From: Psychromarinibacter halotolerans
GTDB taxonomy: Bacteria; Pseudomonadota; Alphaproteobacteria; Rhodobacterales; Rhodobacteraceae
NCBI RefSeq assembly: GCF_029168315.1
Contig: NZ_JARGYD010000006.1
Span: 62,001 to 126,000, forward strand
Reading direction: 5' to 3'
DNA: 64,000 nucleotides
Both the position numbers and the translations under genes were made by a program. Below, one piece after another: positions 43,237 to 53,874 of the stretch (position 1 is its first letter; every line of letters starts with the position of its first letter). The notes under the pieces are model-generated. The model was not told where the DNA came from, did not search any database, and worked only from the letters and a program-made list of their open reading frames with translations.

Positions 43237-44430
43237 ATGTACCGTTTCGCCCTTATCCTCGGCATGCTGGCCGCCATTGGCCCCTTTGCCATCGACATGT
43301 ACCTGCCGGCGATGCCGGGCATAGCGGCGGATCTGTCCGCCTCGGCCAGCGGGACGCAGCTGACGCTGACCGCGTTCTTTCTGGCGTTCGGGCTATCGCA
43401 GCTAGTGTATGGCCCCTGGGCCGATCAGGCGGGGCGCAAGCGCCCGCTGTACACCGGGCTGACCATCTTCGCGCTTGGGTCGGTCGGCTGCGTGCTGGCG
43501 CCGTCGCTGCCGGTGCTGGTGGCCTGCCGCTTCTTGCAGGGGATGGGCGGCGCCGTGGTCATGGTGATGCCGCGCGCCATCGTGCGCGACCTGCACACCG
43601 GGCCCAAGGCCACGCGGCTGATGGCGACGGTGATGCTGGTGATTTCGGTCTCGCCGATGCTGGCGCCGCTGGCGGGCAGCGCGGTGATGGGCTTTGGCGG
43701 CTGGCGCGGCATCTTCGCGATCCTCGCGGTGCTGGGCGTGCTGGGGCTGGTGCTGACCGCCCGCGCGCTGCCCGAGACGCTGCCGCCCGAACGCCGGGTG
43801 CCGGTTAACCTGAAAAGCCTTGGCGCGGGGCTGCGCCGGTTGCTGACGGACCCGACCTTCATGGGGCTGACCTTTATCGCGGGCTTCGGCATGGCCAGCT
43901 TCTTCGTGTTCCTTGCCAGCGCGTCCTTCGTCTATGTCGACCAGTTCGGCCTGTCGCCCACCGGTTTCTCGCTGGCCTTCGCGGTCAACGCCGTCGGGTT
44001 CTTCAGCGCCTCGCAGGTCGCCGGACCGCTGGCCGAGCGCATCGGCATCACCCGCGTCATCCTGCTGGGGGTGGGGGCCTTCCTGTGCTTTTCGCTGGCC
44101 ACGCTGTCGCTGGTCGCGGCGGGCGGCGGGCTGGTGGTGATCATGGGCGGTCTGTTCCTTGGCAACGCGGGGCTGGGGCTGGTGATCCCGACGGTGTCGG
44201 TGATGGCGCTGGACGCCCACGGCAAGATCGCAGGCCTTGCCGCGTCGCTGGGGGGCACTCTGCAGATGGTGACGGGCGGATTGATGATCGTGGTGTCGGG
44301 GCTGTTCTTCGACGGAACGGCAGTGCCGATGCTGGCGATCATCGCGTCCTGCGCGGTGGTGGCGGCGCTGTTGGCGGCGTCGGTTCTGCCCCGTCTGGTC
44401 CGGGCACAACGCGCGGCGGCGATGCTGTAG
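43237..44430 (+). CDS. Bcr/CflA-family MFS efflux transporter
   Basis: Twelve-helix major facilitator protein of 397 residues in the Bcr/CflA drug-resistance group. The signature DMYLPAMPGIAADLSAS after helix 1 and LTLTAFFLAFGLSQLVYGPWADQAGRKRPL at loop 2-3 identify it. RFLQGMGGAVVMVMPRAIVRD is the usual motif in helices 4-5. The ATG at 43237 is the family start; the longer frame runs back into the ABC transporter. The substrate is unknown. Confidence 0.92.
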   Translation: MYRFALILGMLAAIGPFAIDMYLPAMPGIAADLSASASGTQLTLTAFFLAFGLSQLVYGPWADQAGRKRPLYTGLTIFALGSVGCVLAPSLPVLVACRFLQGMGGAVVMVMPRAIVRDLHTGPKATRLMATVMLVISVSPMLAPLAGSAVMGFGGWRGIFAILAVLGVLGLVLTARALPETLPPERRVPVNLKSLGAGLRRLLTDPTFMGLTFIAGFGMASFFVFLASASFVYVDQFGLSPTGFSLAFAVNAVGFFSASQVAGPLAERIGITRVILLGVGAFLCFSLATLSLVAAGGGLVVIMGGLFLGNAGLGLVIPTVSVMALDAHGKIAGLAASLGGTLQMVTGGLMIVVSGLFFDGTAVPMLAIIASCAVVAALLAASVLPRLVRAQRAAAML

Positions 44431-44522
44431 CCCCACGGTTGTCCAAGACGTTACCACAGGACGCGGTAGCGGGGTCCGCCGGGGCTTGTTGCCCGCCGGG
44501 AAGGTCAGTAATCCTGCTGCCC

Positions 44523-45251
44523 ATGTCGATCTGGGAATACGCCAACCCCGTCAGGTTCATGACGACCTCGCAGAAGCTTCTACCGTGGATCGGGGGGCTG
44601 GCCGCGCTGTGCCTTGCCACCGGACTGGTCTGGGGCTTTTTCTTCACCCCTGACGATTACCGGCAGGGATCGACGGTCAAGATCTTCTACCTGCACGTCC
44701 CCGCCGCGATGATGGCGATCAACGCGTGGGCGATGATGCTGGTCGCCTCGCTGGTCTGGATCGTGCGCCGCCACCATGTCTCGGCGCTTGCCGCCAAGGC
44801 CGCCGCGCCGGTGGGGGTGACCTTCACGCTGATCGCGCTGTTCACCGGGGCGATCTGGGGGCAGCCGATGTGGGGGACGTGGTGGGCGTGGGATCCGCGC
44901 CTGACCTCGTTCCTGATCCTGTTCCTGTTCTACCTTGGCTACATGGCGCTGTGGGCCGCGATCGAGAACCCGGACACTGCGGCTGACCTGACCTCGGTCC
45001 TGTGTCTTGTGGGGTCGGTCTTCGCGATCCTCAGCCGCTATGCCGTCAACTTCTGGAACCAGGGCCTGCATCAGGGCGCGTCGCTGTCGCTGGACGCCGA
45101 AGAGAACGTCGCCGACGTGTTCTGGTACCCCGCCTTGGTGGCCATCGCGGGCTTCGTGCTGCTGTTTCTGGCGCTGGTGCTGCTGCGCACGCAGACCGAG
45201 ATCCGCCGCCGCCGCCTTCACATGCTGGAAATGCGCGAGAGGATGGGATGA
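44523..45251 (+). CDS. ccmC: Haem exporter/handling protein CcmC
   Basis: Inner-membrane protein that loads haem on CcmE during System I cytochrome c maturation. The 242-residue protein has six helices and the tryptophan-rich haem motif GTWWAWDPRLTS, with conserved His in FYLHVPAAMM and in the LHQGAS loop. The ATG at 44523 is chosen; the frame upstream lies in another gene. It overlaps ccmD by ATGA. ccmA and ccmB are not upstream here, where a Bcr/CflA pump sits instead. Confidence 0.96.
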   Translation: MSIWEYANPVRFMTTSQKLLPWIGGLAALCLATGLVWGFFFTPDDYRQGSTVKIFYLHVPAAMMAINAWAMMLVASLVWIVRRHHVSALAAKAAAPVGVTFTLIALFTGAIWGQPMWGTWWAWDPRLTSFLILFLFYLGYMALWAAIENPDTAADLTSVLCLVGSVFAILSRYAVNFWNQGLHQGASLSLDAEENVADVFWYPALVAIAGFVLLFLALVLLRTQTEIRRRRLHMLEMRERMG

Positions 45252-45403
45252 TACCCGAGCTTGGCAAATACGCCGGCACCGTGCTGTCGGCCTATGGCAT
45301 CAGCCTGTTGTTGTTGCTGGGCGTCGTGGCGCTGAGCGTGGTGCAGTGGCGGCGCATGAAGCGGCGGCTTGCAGCGGCGGAGGCGCGGCGCAGCAATGGT
45401 TAA
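45248..45403 (+). CDS. ccmD: Haem exporter protein CcmD
   Basis: Single-helix membrane protein of 51 residues that helps release holo-CcmE. It starts MIPELGKYAGTVLSAYGIS, continues with a hydrophobic helix (LLLLLGVVALSVVQW) and a basic cytoplasmic tail (RRMKRRLAAAEARR), all typical of CcmD. Overlaps with ccmC (ATGA) and ccmG support it. Confidence 0.93.
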   Translation: MIPELGKYAGTVLSAYGISLLLLLGVVALSVVQWRRMKRRLAAAEARRSNG

Positions 45404-45923
45404 GCCGCTGATCCTTCTGCCGCCCGTCCTGTTCGCGGGGCTTGCCGCGCTGTTCCTGCTGGGCATGAACCGCGACGACCCCGACGCGCTGCCGTCCAGC
45501 ATCGAGGGGCAGGCCGCGCCCACGCTGACGGTGACGCCGCTGGAACCGCTGCCCGGGTTCGACGCGGACACGCTGGCCATGCCCGGCGTGAAGCTGGTGA
45601 ACTACTGGGCCAGCTGGTGCGCCCCGTGCCGGGTGGAACACCCCAACCTCGAGGCGCTGGCCGCCGAGGGCGTGCCGATCTACGGCATCAACTACAAGGA
45701 CGACCCCGCCAAGGCGCTGGGCTTCCTGGAAGAGCTGGGCAACCCCTATGCCGGCGTGATGGCCGACGGCGGCCGGACCGCGCTGGACTGGGGCGTATAC
45801 GGCGTGCCCGAGACCTTCGTGCTGGACGGCGATGGCAATGTGGTTCTGAGGTTTGCGGGTCCTGTGACCCAGCGGGTGATCGAAGAACGGATCCGCCCGG
45901 CAATGGAGCGCGCCGCCGAGTGA
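45396..45923 (+). CDS. ccmG: Thiol:disulfide interchange protein CcmG/DsbE
   Basis: Membrane-anchored periplasmic thioredoxin that reduces apocytochrome c for haem attachment. The 175-residue protein has an N-terminal anchor (PLILLPPVLFAGLAALFLL) and the thioredoxin motif NYWASWCAPCRVEHP. The GVPETFVLDGDG block with the cis-proline follows. It overlaps ccmD by 8 bases. A 10-bp hairpin without T-tract spans its stop codon (45906-45933). Confidence 0.95.
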   Translation: MVKPLILLPPVLFAGLAALFLLGMNRDDPDALPSSIEGQAAPTLTVTPLEPLPGFDADTLAMPGVKLVNYWASWCAPCRVEHPNLEALAAEGVPIYGINYKDDPAKALGFLEELGNPYAGVMADGGRTALDWGVYGVPETFVLDGDGNVVLRFAGPVTQRVIEERIRPAMERAAE

Positions 45924-45940
45924 CGGCGCGCTCTGGCTAA

Positions 45941-46048
45941 TCAGCCGATATAAGCGATGACGACCATAAGGGCGAAAAAGCCCAGTTCAGCCACCGGCCA
46001 AATCAATGAAGCTCTGCGTTGCAGCGGCACGCTGGTATCGATTTGCAT
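45941..46048 (-). CDS. 35-residue single-helix membrane peptide
   Basis: A short frame with ribosome site AAGGAAA six bases before the ATG at 46048. It encodes a polar start (MQIDTSVPLQRRASLI) and one membrane helix (PVAELGFFALMVVIAYIG) up to the TGA. It ends 18 bases after ccmG on the opposite strand. Such peptides often modulate membrane complexes; no function can be given. Confidence rests on the ribosome site, start and helix only. Confidence 0.5.
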   Translation of the reverse strand: MQIDTSVPLQRRASLIWPVAELGFFALMVVIAYIG

Positions 46049-46122
46049 AACGTTTCCTTACCCCTCTCAATGAGGGCAAATTAGAACGTCGATGCCTCGA
46101 TCTCTAGGTCGCGATTCAGGGT

Positions 46123-46169
46123 ACTTACGGAATGTAAGTGCATTCTGGGGGCGAATTTGTACTTAAGTA
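46123..46169. promoter_or_regulatory. Cluster of ACTTA palindromes
   Basis: ACTTAC-GGAAT-GTAAGT (46123-46139) and TACTTAAGTA (46160-46169) share the half site GTACTTA, which starts at 46121 and again at 46159. The four half sites lie 75-121 bases upstream of the 35-residue peptide gene. They look like a multi-site operator. Confidence 0.35.
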
Positions 46170-46195
46170 TATGTTTGCGGCGGGAATGTGCGGCC

Positions 46196-46225
46196 TTGTG
46201 GCCAAAAAAAGGCAAAAGGCCACAA
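46196..46225. repeat. Inverted repeat with A-rich loop
   Basis: TTGTGGCC and GGCCACAA are perfect 8-base arms around a 14-base loop that is mostly A. It lies in the AT-rich gap after ccmG, and its role is unclear. Confidence 0.5.
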
Positions 46226-46509
46226 TCTTAGGTAGTATGGGCTCTGAAACATAACCGCACAATTAAACCGATCTCTGGATATTGTAGGTGTTACCTAAAC
46301 GAATCCCGAGTCGGGCGCGGTTTCCGAGGGCGGCAGACGCGGTCGAAATCCAGATCTGGAATTCAGGCGCGGACGGCACCCACCGGGGCAGGCGACGGGC
46401 GCGTCCGTTGGCCGAAAGTTGCCCGGATTATCTGGCTAAGTGGCTGATAATAATGCGCAAAGCCTTTCCTTTGGCTTTGGTGGTCCGTCGTGAGGCCGCG
46501 ACAGCGTAG

Positions 46510-46558
46510 CCTTGTTGGCCGGGATCGAACCGGGGGCATGAGCATCCTTGCGACAAAG
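46510..46558 (-). other. tRNA-like minihelix (possible tRNA remnant)
   Basis: On the minus strand CCCGG-TTCGATC-CCGGC resembles a T arm (four of five pairs). It is enclosed by CTTTGTCG and CAACAAGG, which pair at seven of eight positions like an acceptor stem. There is no D or anticodon arm and no CCA, so it is not a working tRNA. Chance similarity cannot be excluded. Confidence 0.25.
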
Positions 46559-46755
46559 CGCAAAACTCGGGAGAGGATTTTCCGGCGAAAGCCAGCCGAC
46601 AGTTAATGCCGTTCAGGTGCCTGCCGTCGTCCAAAGCGCCAAGTTTCGGCGGGCGTTGTCCAACTTTGCCACATTGGTTTCGATCAAGGGGGGCTTTGCG
46701 GCCTGCAGCACCGGTGCGGGGACGCGGTGTCGGGGGTCTTTGGGGTCGTTGAGGT

Positions 46756-46787
46756 CGGGCGCGCCTTGCGGCGGCGCGCCCGTTTTT
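46756..46787 (+). terminator. Strong intrinsic terminator without an assigned upstream gene
   Basis: CGGGCGCGCC and GGCGCGCCCG form a 10-bp stem with a seven-base loop followed by TTTTT on the plus strand. The nearest plus-strand gene, ccmG, ends more than 800 bases before. It abuts the 3' end of the minus-strand Hint gene and may serve that gene as a hairpin only. Confidence 0.8.
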
Positions 46788-46791
46788 CGCT

Positions 46792-47733
46792 TTAGCCGAA
46801 CACGACCAGGTCGGCGTCGCGGGCGTCTTCTTCGACGACGCCCAGCTTGGCCTTGATCGACGCGGGGAGGAGCCGCGACGAGGCGATGCGCGGAAGCGCG
46901 ATCTCGGGGAACATCCGCTCGCAGCCGTAAAGCGACATGTACTCATCGTAGTTGTCGAACAGCTTGCGTTCGGCGGCGTCGATGAATGTCTCGGACGGGG
47001 CGCCCTCGGCAAGGATCACGTCGTGGGCATCCGTCTCGATGTGGTACACGACCACATCCTCGGGAAGCTCGGCCAGCGGGGCCCAATCGACGCCGGGGAC
47101 GTCCAGCAGAGCGGCGGCGTTCACGACATGCCCGTCGATCACCATGCCGTGGTCAGCGGTCACGCGAAGATCGCGCTTGGGCAGGCCGCCGCCAAGCGCG
47201 CCGGCCGTGATCTTCACGATCTCTTTCGCGCCGGACAGCATCCGACGTTGCAGGCTCATGCGGCCGACCCACCTTACAGCGACGGACCGTCCTTCGGCGG
47301 TCAGGATGTCGTCGCCGACTGACAAAGCTTCGACGGCGACATCGCCGCCGGGGGTCGCGATGCCCGCGCCTTCGGCAAAGCAGACAACCGCGCTGCCGGT
47401 GCTGTCGATCCCGATCGTCAGAGACAGGCCAGCGCCGACGGGTTGGCCGTCGGGGAAGTAAAAGTAGGTCGTCCCGCCGGAGTCGAAGGCGATAACATCG
47501 CGCGGGTCGAGTCCAAGAAGACTGGCGGTACCATTGCCGATGTAGTCAATGGTTGTGCCGTTCAGTGTGGTGACACCATCGTCGGTTTGGTCAAGGACAA
47601 GGTCGTCATCATTCAGATCGGACGGGGAGACAAGGGTGAGGTCAGAAAGAAGGACTGTATTTGTTCCACCGATATTGAGGGTCACAAGCCCTCCGTCGAA
47701 CGAGTATAGATCGGATAGACTGATCGTCGGCAT
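46792..47733 (-). CDS. Second Hint-domain protein
   Basis: A 313-residue acidic protein. The first 110 residues are beta-rich (SLSDLYSFDGGLVTLNIGG), unlike the cadherin-like start of the other Hint protein. The Hint domain begins at Cys118 (CFAEGAGIATPGGDVAVEALSVGDDILTA). It shares YHIETDAHDVILAEGAPSETFID and FDNYDEYMSLYG with the protein at 34.6-35.5 kb. It has six lysines and no acyltransferase neighbour. GGAGG precedes the ATG. A long AT-rich leader lies upstream. Probably secreted by an unidentified route; function unknown. Confidence 0.87.
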   Translation of the reverse strand: MPTISLSDLYSFDGGLVTLNIGGTNTVLLSDLTLVSPSDLNDDDLVLDQTDDGVTTLNGTTIDYIGNGTASLLGLDPRDVIAFDSGGTTYFYFPDGQPVGAGLSLTIGIDSTGSAVVCFAEGAGIATPGGDVAVEALSVGDDILTAEGRSVAVRWVGRMSLQRRMLSGAKEIVKITAGALGGGLPKRDLRVTADHGMVIDGHVVNAAALLDVPGVDWAPLAELPEDVVVYHIETDAHDVILAEGAPSETFIDAAERKLFDNYDEYMSLYGCERMFPEIALPRIASSRLLPASIKAKLGVVEEDARDADLVVFG

Positions 47734-48187
47734 TACATACCTCCAATGGGCTGGTTACTGGTACTAGGTCGTCCGGAGTTCCTGAGTGGTGTTGAGGCCT
47801 TAACTACAAATCGTAGGAGTCGCCCGAAAAAGGTGACAAGAAGATTCTTGTTATAGTTGTCAAAAATCACAATTCTGACATTTTTAGATTTCGAGAAAAT
47901 CCAGTTAACTATTTGGTGGGCATACAAAAAATTGAGTTTGCTGCCGTGATGTTTGTGGCGGAAAGAAGGGATGTTACTTATTGGGTTAAACAACCTATAG
48001 ATTAACTTGATAATATTTTCCGTTTATTAACTAATTCCGCGTAGGTATTTTCGCGGTCACTGTGGGCGACATGCGTTCCCGGCAAAGCGGGGGTCTGGGA
48101 CGCCCGAAGAAGAAAAGAGCGGCCGCTGGGGCCGCTCTTCGCTTGGGTCTGGTCAGGCGGGCAGGGCGCCCGCCTTTGCTTTGGGGG
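47734..48187. other. AT-rich leader region upstream of the second Hint gene
   Basis: Bases 47734 to about 48055 are strikingly AT-rich for this chromosome. An 86-codon minus-strand frame (47733-47993) crosses the Hint ribosome site and has no protein-like character, so I do not call it. The region probably holds the Hint promoter and perhaps silencer-binding DNA. The acnA terminator occupies the far end. Confidence 0.6.
48108..48139 (-). terminator. Intrinsic terminator after acnA
   Basis: On the minus strand AAGAGCGGCC and GGCCGCTCTT form a 10-bp stem with loop CCAGC followed by TTCTTCTTC. It lies about 50 bases beyond the acnA stop codon. Confidence 0.85.
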
Positions 48188-50968
<2,781 letters not shown>

Positions 50969-51189
50969 TCTGGTCCCTCCATTGGCTTGGGGCGCCTCTG
51001 GCCCCGTGTCGCTGTGGCCACGCTCCGCAAGGGGCGGACCTCGGGTTCGGCATCTTATGTATGCCGTTGTGTACAGTGGCGCAATCGCAGCAGGTCACGC
51101 CGTATGGCTTTTTCCTCGCTAATCGTTGATTGGCGGTCAATCTGTAGCTTGGTTAGGTAGATAGGGGCCACAGGTCAAAGGGGAAGTAT

Positions 51190-51900
51190 ATGCGCAGGCT
51201 TTGGGCGTCTTGTGCCGCCGCCGTCGTTATGGCGGCAGGCTCTGTCTCGGCACAGGATATGACGCAGGACAATCCGGTGGTTGTCGAACTGTACACCAGC
51301 CAAGGCTGTTCCTCGTGCCCTCCGGCGGATGCGCTGATGACGGAACTTGCGGGCCGCGATGACGTGATCGCGCTGGCGCTGCATGTGGACTACTGGGATT
51401 ACATCGGCTGGAAGGACAGCTTCGCCAGCCCCGACTATACAAACCGCCAGCGCGGCTATGCGCGGGCGTCGGGGCACCGGACGATCTATACGCCGCAGAT
51501 GATCGTCGGCGGGGTGGACCACGTCGTCGGCTTCAAGCCGATGAAGCTGGCCGACCTGATCGACACGCATCAGGAAGCCGAGCCTGCGGTGGACCTTCAG
51601 CTGTCCCGCGAGGGCGACACGCTGACGATCCGGGCCGAGGGCATGACGCCGCTTCCCGCGTCGATCCTTGTGCAACTGGTTCGCTATTTGCCTGAAAGCA
51701 CGGTCGAGATCCGCAAGGGCGAGAACGCCGGGCGCACCATCACCTATGCGAACATCGTCAACGACTGGGAGATGATCTCGGGCTGGGACGGCACCGGGGT
51801 GCTGGAACTGACGGCCGAGGTCTCGGGGCCCGAGCCGCTGGTCGTGATCCTGCAGGAAGCCGGTCACGGCGCGATCCTTGCGGCAACGCGGCTGCGCTAA
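51190..51900 (+). CDS. DUF1223 secreted thioredoxin-like protein
   Basis: A 236-residue exported protein. A Sec signal peptide (LWASCAAAVVMAAGSVSAQ) is followed by a thioredoxin-like fold with the CSSCPPADALM motif in ELYTSQGCSSCPP, the DUF1223 hallmark. VDYWDYIGWKDSFASP and RTIYTPQMIVGG also match. Redox function is suggested by the CxxC but not shown. AAAGGGGAAG precedes the ATG. It diverges from acnA. Confidence 0.9.
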   Translation: MRRLWASCAAAVVMAAGSVSAQDMTQDNPVVVELYTSQGCSSCPPADALMTELAGRDDVIALALHVDYWDYIGWKDSFASPDYTNRQRGYARASGHRTIYTPQMIVGGVDHVVGFKPMKLADLIDTHQEAEPAVDLQLSREGDTLTIRAEGMTPLPASILVQLVRYLPESTVEIRKGENAGRTITYANIVNDWEMISGWDGTGVLELTAEVSGPEPLVVILQEAGHGAILAATRLR

Positions 51901-51921
51901 GGCGCGGCCATCTTCGGGCGG

Positions 51922-52809
51922 TCAGCCCTGCTTTGGACGGACGCGTTTCCACCTGCGGTGAATCCAGAACCACTGGTCCGGGAATCGGTCGACCATCCGC
52001 CCAAGGCTGTCATTCATTGCCTGCGTCATTTCTGCCGGGTCGCCATGCGGGATCGGCGGTTCCACGTACAGGTCGAAGTCCAGCCCGTTTTCCTTGCGCA
52101 CCCCGTAGATCGGGATCGCCAGCGCGTCGTACTTCACCGCAAGTTCGGCGGCGGACAGGGCGGTCTTGGCGGGTTGGCCCATGAAATCCAGTGTTTCGCC
52201 GTGTTTCATGTACTGGTCGACCACGATGCCGACCATGCCGCCGCCGCGCAGGAATCGGATCATCCCGGACATGCCCCGGCGGGACCGCTCGAACACCGGG
52301 GACGCGATGCTGCCAAGCGCGGCGACGTAGTGTTCGTTGAACAGCGGGTTGGCCATCGGGTTGTACAGCCCGCCGACCGGGAAGCCGTTGACCGACAGCG
52401 CCGCGCGCGGCGCGTCGTAATTGCCGAAATGGCCGGTGATCAGCAGCACCGGACGCTTCGCGTCGCGGGCGGCGAACAGGGCCTCGACCCCGTCGCCCTG
52501 AAACTGAAAGCTGCGCGCCCGCTCGCGAAACTCGTCGGCGGAATACATCTCGATCAGGTCGCGTCCGAAGTTGTCGGGCACCGCGCGCTCCATGCGGCGG
52601 ACTTGGTCCTTCGGCATGTCGGGGCGCACATGGGCAAGGTTGTCGCGCACCCGGCGGTGCCACCCCGCCAGCGGCGCCGCGACGCGGGACACGATCCAGC
52701 CCATCGCGGGCACGCGCCAGCGGTAGGGCAGCATCTTCGCCGCGCGGATGAAGCCACGGGCGGCAAAGTCCACCACGCGGTCCTGAAAGGTCGGTTCGGT
52801 TCGGCTCAT
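51922..52809 (-). CDS. LpxL/HtrB-like lysophospholipid acyltransferase
   Basis: Inner-membrane acyltransferase of 295 residues in the lipid A late acyltransferase family. The catalytic H-x4-D is in TGHFGNYDAPR. YNPMANPLFNEHY, RGGGMVGIVVDQYM and FPDQWFWIHRRWK are family blocks. The acceptor (lipid A precursor or another lipid) is not certain. The ATG at 52809 overlaps the EamA stop by ATGA; the longer frame upstream is not conserved. GSIASPVFERSRRGMSGM includes the usual Arg-rich region. Confidence 0.9.
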   Translation of the reverse strand: MSRTEPTFQDRVVDFAARGFIRAAKMLPYRWRVPAMGWIVSRVAAPLAGWHRRVRDNLAHVRPDMPKDQVRRMERAVPDNFGRDLIEMYSADEFRERARSFQFQGDGVEALFAARDAKRPVLLITGHFGNYDAPRAALSVNGFPVGGLYNPMANPLFNEHYVAALGSIASPVFERSRRGMSGMIRFLRGGGMVGIVVDQYMKHGETLDFMGQPAKTALSAAELAVKYDALAIPIYGVRKENGLDFDLYVEPPIPHGDPAEMTQAMNDSLGRMVDRFPDQWFWIHRRWKRVRPKQG

Positions 52810-53684
52810 GTACTCTTCTGGGCGCGGCTTTCGCGGTGCCAGACATAAAGACCGGCCCCCACGATCACAAGCGCGCCCACCAGCGTCCAGCCATCGGGAA
52901 ATTCGCCGAAGAACAGCATCCCCCACAGGGTCGCGAACAGAAGCTGGGCATAGGCGAAGGGCGCGATGGTCGATGCCTCCGCCGCCATGTAGGCGCGGAT
53001 CAGGCACAGGTGTCCGGTCGAGCCCACAAGGCCGATCACCGCCATCAACCCGATGGTGGTCAGGTCGGGCGTGACCCAGAAAAAGGGCACCGCGAAGCTA
53101 AGCGCGATGGCGCCGAACATCGCCGTGTACAGCAGCGAGGTCCACGCGTCCTCGTCCCGGCCAACGAAGCGGGTCGCCACCGAATAGGCCGCGACGAACA
53201 CGGCTGCGGCCAGCGGCAGCAGCGCATAGGGCGAGAACACGGCGGTGCCGGGCCGGATCACGATCAGCGCCCCGACCAGCGCCGCGACGACGGCGAAGGC
53301 GCGGCGGGGTCCGAAGCGTTCGCCCAACAACAGCGCCGCGCCAAGGGTGATCAGGACCGGGTTGAGGTTCAGCACGGCGGTCGCGTTGGCAAGGCCGATG
53401 GGCACGATGGAAAAGTAAAAGCAGGTCGTTGCGATCAGCAGAAAGACGGAGCGCAGGAACTGAAGCCCCGGATAGCGGGTCTTTAGCACGCGCGGCATCT
53501 TGGGGATCACCACGATGGCCACCGCGATCGTCTGGCCCAGATAACGCGCCCACGTCGCCATGATCGGGTTCGATCGCTCGGCGATGGCCTTGGCCATCGA
53601 ATCCATCAGCGGCAGACAAGCCATCGCGGCGATCACGAAAAGAATGCCTTGGGCGGTCGGGCCAAGGCGGCTGAAACGGCTCAT
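52806..53684 (-). CDS. EamA-family transporter
   Basis: Ten-helix drug/metabolite transporter of 292 residues with the two EamA repeats. The first starts GILFVIAAMACLPLMDSMAKAI and contains RYLGQTIAVAIVV. The second contains STGHLCLIRAYMAAEASTIAPFAYAQLLFATLWGMLFFGE. The substrate is unknown. It overlaps the LpxL-like gene by 4 bases, so the two are co-translated; lipid precursor or metabolite transport would be speculation. Confidence 0.9.
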   Translation of the reverse strand: MSRFSRLGPTAQGILFVIAAMACLPLMDSMAKAIAERSNPIMATWARYLGQTIAVAIVVIPKMPRVLKTRYPGLQFLRSVFLLIATTCFYFSIVPIGLANATAVLNLNPVLITLGAALLLGERFGPRRAFAVVAALVGALIVIRPGTAVFSPYALLPLAAAVFVAAYSVATRFVGRDEDAWTSLLYTAMFGAIALSFAVPFFWVTPDLTTIGLMAVIGLVGSTGHLCLIRAYMAAEASTIAPFAYAQLLFATLWGMLFFGEFPDGWTLVGALVIVGAGLYVWHRESRAQKST

Positions 53685-53874
53685 GCGCGGCTCATCGGGT
53701 CGTCATGCGGTGGTGGACAGGGCGGCAGCCCGGGGCGGGCGGGTGGTCGATCATCCGGCGGACGTTACGCTTGGGCGCGGGTGCTGTCCACACGGCGCCT
53801 GACGCAGGGGCCTAAGCGGGGCGCAGGCGGGCGGCCCCATCGCCCGGACACGGGGCAGGGCCAACAGGGCCGGT

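Larger units (their letters stand above)
45924..46791. other. AT-rich, mostly non-coding stretch
   Basis: This 868-base region contains one small gene (45941-46048, minus) and several structures listed separately: palindromes at 46123-46169, an inverted repeat at 46196-46225, a tRNA-like fold at 46510-46558 and a plus-strand terminator at 46756-46787. Bases 46100-46290 are clearly AT-richer than the chromosome. A 73-codon frame at 46288-46509 lacks a ribosome site and any family look. I see no other gene. Confidence 0.6.

Noticed and set aside
46288..46509. 73-codon plus-strand frame in the gap after ccmG
   Set aside because: No ribosome site, Arg-rich random composition and no recognisable motif.
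47733..47993. 86-codon minus-strand frame ahead of the second Hint gene
   Set aside because: It runs through the Hint ribosome site and start codon, in AT-rich DNA, with no ribosome site of its own and no protein-like pattern.
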